A DNA stretch of 34,179 nt from an uncultured Clostridia bacterium (lineage in GTDB: Bacteria > Bacillota > Clostridia > Oscillospirales > Acutalibacteraceae). The DNA is taken from positions 1 to 34,179 of the forward strand of contig CANPZK010000007.1 in NCBI GenBank assembly GCA_947588875.1. The letters run 5' to 3'. Positions 27,263 to 34,179 of the stretch are shown here, piece after piece; position 1 is the stretch's first letter, and every line of letters starts with the position of its first letter. The notes below the pieces were generated by a model, which was not told where the DNA came from, did no database searches, and saw only the letters and a list, made by a program, of their open reading frames with translations. The translations under genes were made by a program, and so were the position numbers.

Positions 27263-28017
27263 TGGCAGTCGTATTTACAAAACCGCACGCGCTTACGGAC
27301 GCGCCGTTTCACTACTGTCCCGGCTGCACCCACGGAATAATACACCGCCTTGTAGCGGAGGTAATAGACGAGCTTGGGGTAGAGGGCAAAACGGTCGGCG
27401 TTTCGCCGGTAGGCTGCGCCGTAATGAACTATGATTATTTCAACTGCGATATGGTCGAGGCGCCGCACGGCAGAGCGCCGGCAGTCGCAACGGGTCTTAA
27501 AAGAGCCAAGCCCGATAACGTGATATTTACATATCAGGGCGACGGCGACCTTGCCGCGATAGGAACGGCTGAAACGGTGCACGCGGCTACAAGAGGAGAG
27601 AATATAACGGTAATTTTCGTAAACAACACGATATACGGAATGACGGGCGGACAGATGGCGCCGACCTCGCTGCCCGGTCAGGTAACTCAGACGACCCCGT
27701 ACGGCCGCGACGTAAACACGGCGGGATACCCCGTAAGAGTGTGCGAGATGCTCTCAACGCTCGACGGAGTGGCGCTTGCACAGCGCGTCGCGGTGGACAG
27801 TGTAAAACATGTAAACGAGGCTAAGAAAGCGATAAAAAAGGCGTTTCAGAACCAGATAGACAAAAAGGGTTTTTCGATAGTCGAGGTTCTGTCCACCTGT
27901 CCGACAAACTGGGGACTGACTCCGGTCGAGGCGCTCGATTGGCTGAGAGAAAAGATGATACCTTATTATCCGCTCGGCGTGTATAAGGACGAGGAAAAGG
28001 GGGCAAGGCTGAAATGA
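27262..28017 (+). CDS. korB: 2-oxoacid:ferredoxin oxidoreductase beta subunit (TPP-binding)
   Basis: [85 protein letters not shown]. Confidence 0.95.
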   Translation: MAVVFTKPHALTDAPFHYCPGCTHGIIHRLVAEVIDELGVEGKTVGVSPVGCAVMNYDYFNCDMVEAPHGRAPAVATGLKRAKPDNVIFTYQGDGDLAAIGTAETVHAATRGENITVIFVNNTIYGMTGGQMAPTSLPGQVTQTTPYGRDVNTAGYPVRVCEMLSTLDGVALAQRVAVDSVKHVNEAKKAIKKAFQNQIDKKGFSIVEVLSTCPTNWGLTPVEALDWLREKMIPYYPLGVYKDEEKGARLK

Positions 28018-28550
28018 GCACAAATTATAATATGCTGCTTGCGGGCTTCGGCGGACAGGGAATACTGTTCGCGGGCAAGGTAATAGCCTACGGCGGACTC
28101 AACGACGGCAAGGAAATATCGTGGCTGCCGTCCTACGGCCCCGAGATGCGCGGCGGCACGGCAAATTGCAGCGTCTGCATTTCCGATAAGGCGATAGGCT
28201 CGCCGCTTGTAACATCGCCCGATACGTTTATCGCGATGAATCTTCCCTCGTTTGATAAGTTTATCAACGACGTAAAGCCCGGCGGCACGGTGATAGTTGA
28301 CAGCTTTCTCATAGACAGAAAAGTGGAGAGGGACGACCTCAACGTGTTTTATGTTCCGGCTACAAAAATAGCCGAGGAGCAGGGACTCAAGGGTCTTGCG
28401 AATATTATCCTCGTCGGTAAGCTCTTTAAAGAAACCGGCTTTTGCACCGAGGAGGCTCTCTATAAGGCCGTCGAAAAATGCGTTCCCGCGAGAAAGGCAA
28501 ATATGCTTGATTTGAATAAAAAGGCTATAAAGCTCGGCATGGAGCAGTGA
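28014..28550 (+). CDS. korC: 2-oxoacid:acceptor oxidoreductase gamma subunit
   Basis: [44 protein letters not shown]. Confidence 0.94.
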   Translation: MSTNYNMLLAGFGGQGILFAGKVIAYGGLNDGKEISWLPSYGPEMRGGTANCSVCISDKAIGSPLVTSPDTFIAMNLPSFDKFINDVKPGGTVIVDSFLIDRKVERDDLNVFYVPATKIAEEQGLKGLANIILVGKLFKETGFCTEEALYKAVEKCVPARKANMLDLNKKAIKLGMEQ

Positions 28551-28551
28551 G

Positions 28552-29190
28552 ATGATAACTCCTAAATGTATTTTCTGGGATTATAACGGAACTTTGATAG
28601 ACGACGTGAGCGTAGCGCTGGATTCGGTGAACGATATGCTGATAAAGCGGGGTATGCCCGTCATAGATATGGAGCAGTACAAAAGCTACATAGACGTTCC
28701 AATCTCGAAATTTTACGAGCATATTTTTGATTTAAATGAAGTCCCGTTTGACGTCATAGCCGAGGAATTTGCCCTCGGCTATGAAAAACATATTCCCGAG
28801 GACCCGGTGATGGACGGAGCAAAGGAACTGCTATGCTATTTTGCGAATGCGGGCAAATTTCAGGCGATAATCTCAGGCTCGCACAAAAGCTCCATCGAAA
28901 CGGGACTTGAGCGCTTTGGACTGCGTGAATATTTCGACCTCGTGTCCGGCGCGGACGATTTAAGAGCGGGCAGCAAGATAAGCCGCGCCGAGAGTATAGC
29001 GCGCGAGCATTGCCGCAGCAGCCGCGATATTCTTGTCATAGGCGACTGCGTTCAGGATTACGAGGTGTCAAGACGGCTCGGCGCAAACTGCGTGCTTTTA
29101 ACGGCCGGACACCAGAGCCGGGCGGACCTTGAAACGACGGGAGCGGTGGTTGTGGACTCGCTTTGCGAGATAAGGAAATATGTGCGGTGA
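28552..29190 (+). CDS. HAD-family hydrolase (phosphoglycolate phosphatase-like)
   Basis: IFWDYNGTLIDD (DxDxT-like), AIISGSHKSS, ILVIGDCVQDYEVSRRLGANCVLLTAG. Confidence 0.9.
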   Translation: MITPKCIFWDYNGTLIDDVSVALDSVNDMLIKRGMPVIDMEQYKSYIDVPISKFYEHIFDLNEVPFDVIAEEFALGYEKHIPEDPVMDGAKELLCYFANAGKFQAIISGSHKSSIETGLERFGLREYFDLVSGADDLRAGSKISRAESIAREHCRSSRDILVIGDCVQDYEVSRRLGANCVLLTAGHQSRADLETTGAVVVDSLCEIRKYVR

Positions 29191-29274
29191 CTGCATACGG
29201 CGGTACGGACGGTATAATTTGATTGGAGTAAATCGGGCGGCAGCCCGTTTAAGGATTTTCTCGGAGTTGGTTGA

Positions 29275-30144
29275 ATGGCTGAAAAGAAAAAAAGTGAAAA
29301 GGGCGTCGGTATTCTTGTCGCCGCTGCACTGCTCGTGGCGATAACAGTCGGTGCGCTGAGCTGGTATTTTATAAACGGCCAGACCAATACCGACTTTCTT
29401 AAAAGCTCGTCCGCCCAAAGCGGTACGGACAATTCAAATAAAACCGGCGGCAATTCGTCGGGAGATGAAGCCGACAAGAGCGCGGCGGGAGCCGGAGCGC
29501 ATTATACGGTTGAAAAGGATAAGGACGGCAACGACATCTACAAGTATTCCGATATTCCTATTGATTTTGAAAATATGCAGGAGATAAACGAGGATCTCTA
29601 CTCCTGGATATACATTCCAAACACACAGATAGACAACCCCGTCGCCCAGTCGAAAAACAACGACGAGTATTATCTGTCGCACGACATATACGGAAACTAC
29701 TCAATTTACGGAACTCTCTTTACCGAGCATTACAACTCAAAGGACTTTAACGACCCAAACACAATAATTTACGGTCACGATATGTTAAACGGCTCGATGT
29801 TCCAAAACCTCAAGCTGTATGAGGACAAAAAATATTTCAATGCGAATCCGTATTTCTATATATTCACGCCGAATAAGGTGCTAACCTATGAAATATTCTC
29901 CGTGTTTTTTAACGACGACAACCATTTGATGTATACATACGATTTTAAAAACAAGGAGGACTTTCAGAGGTTTATCAACAAGGCTATTGACAGAAACCCA
30001 AAGACGGCGAATATAAGAAAGGACGTCGAGGTCGATAACGGAGATAAGCTCGTGACGCTCAGCACAAGCGACGCGGACAACGAGGGGGTAAGGCTTCTTG
30101 TCGTCGGAAAGCTCATTGACGAGCAAAAATTTGATAAAAAATAA
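29275..30144 (+). CDS. Class B sortase homologue lacking the catalytic cysteine
   Basis: NEDLYSWIYIPNTQIDNPVAQSKNNDEYYLSHDIYGNYSIYGTLFTEHYN, TIIYGHDM (catalytic His), then LVTLSTSDADNEGVRLLVVGKL where TLSTC is expected. Confidence 0.9.
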   Translation: MAEKKKSEKGVGILVAAALLVAITVGALSWYFINGQTNTDFLKSSSAQSGTDNSNKTGGNSSGDEADKSAAGAGAHYTVEKDKDGNDIYKYSDIPIDFENMQEINEDLYSWIYIPNTQIDNPVAQSKNNDEYYLSHDIYGNYSIYGTLFTEHYNSKDFNDPNTIIYGHDMLNGSMFQNLKLYEDKKYFNANPYFYIFTPNKVLTYEIFSVFFNDDNHLMYTYDFKNKEDFQRFINKAIDRNPKTANIRKDVEVDNGDKLVTLSTSDADNEGVRLLVVGKLIDEQKFDKK

Positions 30145-30148
30145 TTCC

Positions 30149-30188
30149 GCTGTCTGTTATGCGCGCCGCGCGTGGCAGACGGCTTTTT
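30149..30188 (+). terminator. Rho-independent terminator downstream of sortase homologue
   Basis: GCTGTCTG (30149-30156)/CAGACGGC (30176-30183) stem followed by TTTTT (30184-30188). Confidence 0.7.
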
Positions 30189-30291
30189 GCTGTCCGCTTG
30201 AAAAGAGCGGTTGCCGGTGCTATACTGATTTTGCGGGAGTTTTGAAGAATCGGCTCGGCTTTATTCCGCAGAAGAAATTACAGGTGATAAA

Positions 30292-31551
30292 ATGATAGAT
30301 TTTAAACCGCACGCAAAAACAATAAAAGATTTCTTGACCGCCTTCCTGAAGTGGCTTATCGTATCCGTACTCTGCGGATTGATTGGCGGACTTATCGGCG
30401 CGGCGTTTGACAAAAGCGTCGGGTATGTCGCGCGGCTGCGCGACGTTTACCCGTGGCTTCTGTTTCTTCTGCCTCTCGGCGGCGTAGTGATAGTCGCGCT
30501 TTATAGGCTCTTTAAAATGGACGAGAGCGTCGGCACGAATAATATAATCAATTCCGTGAGAACCGGCAACGGAGTGCCGGTGATACTCGCTCCGCTTATA
30601 TTTGTCAGCACGGTAATAACGCATTTGTGCGGCGGCTCCGCCGGGCGCGAGGGCGCGGCTCTCCAGCTCGGCGGCACTCTCGGGGCGAAAATCGGAACTC
30701 AGATGAAGATGCAGGCAAAGGACGAAAATATAGCCATAATGTGCGGAATGAGCGCGGTCTTTTCGGCGCTTTTCGGCACTCCCGTTACCGCGACCGTGCT
30801 CGCTATGGAGGTCACAAGCGTCGGCGTTATGTATTACGCGGCGTTTCTGCCGTGCGTTTTTTCCTCAATAATCGCGCTGAAAACCTCGACGCTTCTCGGC
30901 GTTGTTCCGTTTACGCTGAAAATAGACAAGCTGCCGGAGTTTCACGTTCTGCTCGTCGCTCAGGTTATTTTAATAGCGGCTGTCTGCGCCGGGGTCAGCA
31001 TAGTATTTTGCTTTTTGATGAAGCTCGCCAACCGCTATTTAAGGATATACATCAAAAATCAGTATATCAGGGCGATAGCCGGCGGCTGCGCGATAATCGC
31101 CCTTACGCTCCTGCTCAACACTCGGGACTACAACGGAACGGGAATAAACATAATCGAGCAGGCTGTGAATTTTGGTCAGGTGCGGCCCGAGGCTTTTGCT
31201 TTGAAACTGATATTTACAGTCATAACGATAAGCAGCGGCTACAAGGGCGGCGAGATAGTACCCACGTTCTTTATCGGGGCGACTCTCGGGGGGCTTATCG
31301 GCAGCCTTATCGGCCTTGATGTGAGCTTTGCCGCCGCGATAGGACTTATCGCCCTTTTCTGCGGCGTTACAAACTGCCCGATAGCGTCGGTTATGCTAAG
31401 CGTTGAGGTGTTCGGCACGGCCGGGATACTTCCGTTTGTGACCGCCTGCGCCGTAAGCTATATGCTCTCCGGTTATTACGGGCTTTACAGCAGTCAGAAG
31501 ATAATGTACTCAAAGCTCAGGGCGGAGCTTATAAACATAAACACGAAGTGA
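30292..31551 (+). CDS. CLC family chloride/fluoride transporter
   Basis: THLCGGSAGREGAALQLGGTLG (gating Glu), GYKGGEIVPTFFIGATLGGLIG, GVTNCPIASVMLSVEVF; ~10 TM; single CLC domain without CBS. Confidence 0.93.
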   Translation: MIDFKPHAKTIKDFLTAFLKWLIVSVLCGLIGGLIGAAFDKSVGYVARLRDVYPWLLFLLPLGGVVIVALYRLFKMDESVGTNNIINSVRTGNGVPVILAPLIFVSTVITHLCGGSAGREGAALQLGGTLGAKIGTQMKMQAKDENIAIMCGMSAVFSALFGTPVTATVLAMEVTSVGVMYYAAFLPCVFSSIIALKTSTLLGVVPFTLKIDKLPEFHVLLVAQVILIAAVCAGVSIVFCFLMKLANRYLRIYIKNQYIRAIAGGCAIIALTLLLNTRDYNGTGINIIEQAVNFGQVRPEAFALKLIFTVITISSGYKGGEIVPTFFIGATLGGLIGSLIGLDVSFAAAIGLIALFCGVTNCPIASVMLSVEVFGTAGILPFVTACAVSYMLSGYYGLYSSQKIMYSKLRAELININTK

Positions 31552-31581
31552 TTTGCTCGCCGGTGACTGCGGGAGGATAGG

Positions 31582-31820
31582 GCGAGCTGTCGCGCGGCTC
31601 GTTTTTACGGTGTGCGTGCGTCAGGGTACGGTTCGGGCGGCGACCCGCGCGGCTGCGCCGCGCGAAAAGCGGCGGCGGGGAGAGCTGCCCGAACAGAGTA
31701 CAGTTCCTGCCCCGCCGCGCTTTTGCGCGCCATTCCGCCCGCAGGGCGGAATGGCGCCGGTCGCCGCCCGAACCCCTCGCCGCCCGCAGCAACCTTGCCG
31801 AGAATACAGCGACAGCTCGC
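31582..31820. repeat. Outer inverted repeat enclosing cloverleaf copy E3
   Basis: GCGAGCTGTCGC (31582-31593) and its perfect complement GCGACAGCTCGC (31809-31820). Confidence 0.65.
31630..31774 (-). repeat. Cloverleaf intergenic element, copy E3 (inverted relative to E1)
   Basis: Perfect 16-bp closing stem GGTTCGGGCGGCGACC (31630-31645)/GGTCGCCGCCCGAACC (31759-31774); hairpin C 31646-31653/31657-31664; hairpin B 31665-31680/31710-31724 (one bulge); hairpin A 31727-31740/31744-31757. Confidence 0.86.
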
Positions 31821-32011
31821 GGTCACCCTCCCAAAAAAAATTTTTAACGAGACTTCGCTCCCCGCAGAATATCTATCCTGCGCCGGCGGAGCCTTTTTTC
31901 ATTCATTTCCTAAGCAAAAGCCGAGCCAAAAACATTCTTAAGGCTCATAGAAAGCAAAACGGCGGCATATAAATTAGCAAAATATCAAGGCAAAAGAAAG
32001 GAAATGATAAT

Positions 32012-33163
32012 ATGAAAAAAAGGCTGAGAGCAGTGGCGGCGCTTGCCGCGCTGACCATTTTAAGCTCGGCGATAACGGCGGTCGGAGCGTCCGCGCTCTC
32101 CGCGGATTCCGTGTCGGCTCCGTCGGCGGTGCTTATGGACAGCGAAACGGGTCAAGTGCTCTTCGATAAGGACAGTCACTCAAAGCGCCCCTGCGCGTCC
32201 ATAACCAAGGTGATGACGCTGCTGCTCGTTTTCGAGGCGATAGACGACGGAAAAATCTCAATGAAGGACGAGGTAAGCGCGAGCGAGCACGCGGCGTCTA
32301 TGGGAGGAAGCGACATATGGCTTGAAGCGGGCGAGGTTATGAGCGTAGACGACCTTATCAAGGCGACGACGGTCGCAAGCGCGAACGACGCGGCGGTAGC
32401 CCTTGCCGAGCATGTAAGCGGAAGCGAGGAAGCGTTCGTAGAGTCGATGAATGCGAGGGCAAAGGAGCTGAAAATGAACGACACGACCTTCAAAAACTGC
32501 AACGGACTCGACGAGGAGGGACATATAACCTCGGCGTACGACGTGGCGATAATGTCGCGTGAGCTGATAAAGCACAAGGAGATATTCAACTACTGCACTA
32601 TATGGATGGATACGCTGAGGGGCGGCGAAACGCAGATAGTCAACACGAATAAGCTGTTAAAAACCTATAACGGAATAACGGGACTGAAAACAGGCACGAC
32701 CGACGACGCGGGCTGCTGCATTTCGGCGACGGCGGAAAGAAACGGCTTTAAGCCGATAGCCGTAGTCCTCGGAGCGGCGTCGGGCAAGGAGCGCTTTGCG
32801 GACGCGGCGACTCTGCTTGATTTTGCCTTTGCCGGGTACACAAGCGTAAAGCCGGAGCTGCCGAAGGACCTTGCGTCCTCGGTTGAAATATCGAACGGTA
32901 TGGAAAAGGAAATTCCGGTTAAGGCGGATATAAGCGGCTCGTTTTTAGTCGCAAAGGGGCAGGAGAAAAATATCGAGAGCAAAATTAAGATGAACGAGGA
33001 GATAAAAGCGCCGATAAAAAAAGGAGATACGCTCGGGAAGATATATTATTATCTCGACGGAAAGCAGATAGGGGAGTACGATATAAAGGCTCAGGGCGAG
33101 GTCGCAGAGATAACCTTCGGGGGAGTTTTCTCCCTGCTTTTACAATATCTTCTTCAATTCTGA
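32012..33163 (+). CDS. D-alanyl-D-alanine carboxypeptidase (PBP5/DacA family)
   Basis: Signal peptide, RPCASITKVMT (SxxK), TVASANDAAVAL (SxN), GLKTGTTDDAGCC (KTG), PBP5-like C-terminal domain. Confidence 0.95.
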   Translation: MKKRLRAVAALAALTILSSAITAVGASALSADSVSAPSAVLMDSETGQVLFDKDSHSKRPCASITKVMTLLLVFEAIDDGKISMKDEVSASEHAASMGGSDIWLEAGEVMSVDDLIKATTVASANDAAVALAEHVSGSEEAFVESMNARAKELKMNDTTFKNCNGLDEEGHITSAYDVAIMSRELIKHKEIFNYCTIWMDTLRGGETQIVNTNKLLKTYNGITGLKTGTTDDAGCCISATAERNGFKPIAVVLGAASGKERFADAATLLDFAFAGYTSVKPELPKDLASSVEISNGMEKEIPVKADISGSFLVAKGQEKNIESKIKMNEEIKAPIKKGDTLGKIYYYLDGKQIGEYDIKAQGEVAEITFGGVFSLLLQYLLQF

Positions 33164-33193
33164 ACGATTTAAGAAAAAAGTAACAATCTTACC

Positions 33194-33222
33194 TTGCAAA
33201 AAGGACGATTATATTGTAAAAT
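33194..33222 (+). promoter_or_regulatory. sigma-A-like promoter upstream of pgi
   Basis: TTGCAA (33194-33199), 17-nt spacer, TAAAAT (33217-33222). Confidence 0.5.
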
Positions 33223-33369
33223 AGTATTAAACCAATATCGCGTAATGCTCGGCGAACACCCCGCCGCACATCGGGCGCGGGTCTAAAATGCCGCGACTGC
33301 GCGGCGAAAGCGGCTGTTTGCGCATTCGGCAGCCGCCAAAAGACGGGCAAAAGCAAGGAGGAAAAATAT

Positions 33370-34179
33370 ATGTCAACAAGGTTAAGTGATAAGCATATCC
33401 AATCTTTCGTAAGCGAGGAGGAATATGCGGGAATAAAGTCGCAGGTAAAAGCGGCTCACGAGACGCTTCACAATAAATCGGGACTCGGAAACGACTTCCT
33501 CGGCTGGCTGACGCTGCCGACGGATTACGACAAGGAGGAGTTTTCGAGAATAAAGGCAGCCGCAGAGAGAATAAAGAAAAACACCGACGTGTTCATCGTA
33601 ATCGGCATAGGCGGCTCTTATCTCGGCGCAAGGGCGGCGATAGAATTTATAAAATCGCCAAACTACAACGCGCTCAAAAAGGATACGCCTGATATATACT
33701 ATACGGGAAACAGCATCAGCTCGACGGCTCTTTCCGAGCTGCTTGAAATATGCGAGGGCAGAGATGTTTCCATAAATATGATTTCCAAGTCCGGCACAAC
33801 GACTGAGCCGGCAATCGCCTTCCGCGTGCTCAGGGATATGCTCGAGAAGAAGTACGGCAAGGACGGCGCAAAGGAGAGAATATTCTGCACCACCGACAAG
33901 GCGAAGGGAACGCTTAAAAGCCTCGCCGACAAAGAAGGGTACGAAACCTTTGTAGTACCGGACGACGTAGGCGGCCGCTTTTCTGTGCTCACGGCGGTGG
34001 GACTTCTCCCGATAGCCGTTTCCGGCGCGGATATTGACGCGCTCATGGCGGGAGCGAAAAAAGCGCAGGATGAGCTTGCGGACTGCGATTTGAATACTAA
34101 CGACTGCTATAAATACGCGGCGCTGCGCAACATACTTTACGCCAAGGGCTACACAACGGAGATACTCGTCAGCTACGAG
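33370..34179 (+). CDS. pgi: Glucose-6-phosphate isomerase, N-terminal part (runs off right edge)
   Basis: ATG 33370 with AAGGAGG upstream; [25 protein letters not shown]...[18 protein letters not shown]...[20 protein letters not shown]...[19 protein letters not shown]. No stop before the edge, so absent from the ORF track. Confidence 0.96.
   Translation, partial: MSTRLSDKHIQSFVSEEEYAGIKSQVKAAHETLHNKSGLGNDFLGWLTLPTDYDKEEFSRIKAAAERIKKNTDVFIVIGIGGSYLGARAAIEFIKSPNYNALKKDTPDIYYTGNSISSTALSELLEICEGRDVSINMISKSGTTTEPAIAFRVLRDMLEKKYGKDGAKERIFCTTDKAKGTLKSLADKEGYETFVVPDDVGGRFSVLTAVGLLPIAVSGADIDALMAGAKKAQDELADCDLNTNDCYKYAALRNILYAKGYTTEILVSYE

Noticed and set aside
30145-30291. Fluoride (crcB) riboswitch upstream of the CLC gene
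   Set aside because: I could not find the characteristic GGNGAUGG...CUGAUG-like core; the region contains a terminator hairpin and a short leader only.
1526-31774. Transposase or RAYT gene in the window that could mobilise the cloverleaf elements
   Set aside because: No ORF in the track has transposase, integrase or HUH-nuclease motifs; any mobiliser would have to lie elsewhere.
31553-31972. ORFs of 139, 109, 87 and 73 aa across element E3
   Set aside because: All overlap the palindromes on both strands; Arg/Ala/Pro-rich low complexity, best explained by GC-rich non-coding structure.

Overview
The window looks like a moderately GC-rich Firmicutes/Clostridia chromosome segment. Most of it is a conserved housekeeping neighbourhood: yicC-remA-gmk-rpoZ-priA-def-fmt-zinc protease-rsmB-rlmN-PP2C-prkC-rsgA-thiN. 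Further on come a 2-oxoacid:ferredoxin oxidoreductase operon, a class B sortase homologue, a CLC channel, a D,D-carboxypeptidase and the 5' end of pgi. The pgi CDS runs off the right edge and is missing from the ORF track. The strongest non-genic signal is a family of three intergenic elements of 141-145 bp (1526-1666 on +, 25674-25818 and 31630-31774 inverted). Each folds as a four-way-junction cloverleaf: a conserved closing stem (GGGCGGCGACC/GGTCGCCGCCC) and three hairpins with compensatory changes between copies, plus a non-homologous apical segment of about 30 nt in the middle arm. Two copies sit inside extra nested inverted repeats. Other notable items: (i) a sortase-B homologue with no cysteine at all, in which the expected TLSTC motif reads TLSTS; (ii) a protein with a KptA/Tpt1-like ADP-ribosyltransferase signature in an accessory island; (iii) an AT-rich ~160-bp tandem structured repeat between yebC and an rluA-type gene; (iv) an M14 peptidase gene with a good SD but no canonical start codon beside it, just downstream of one cloverleaf; (v) an apparent truncated gene remnant in the island. 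All calls come from reading the sequence; no database search or folding program was run.
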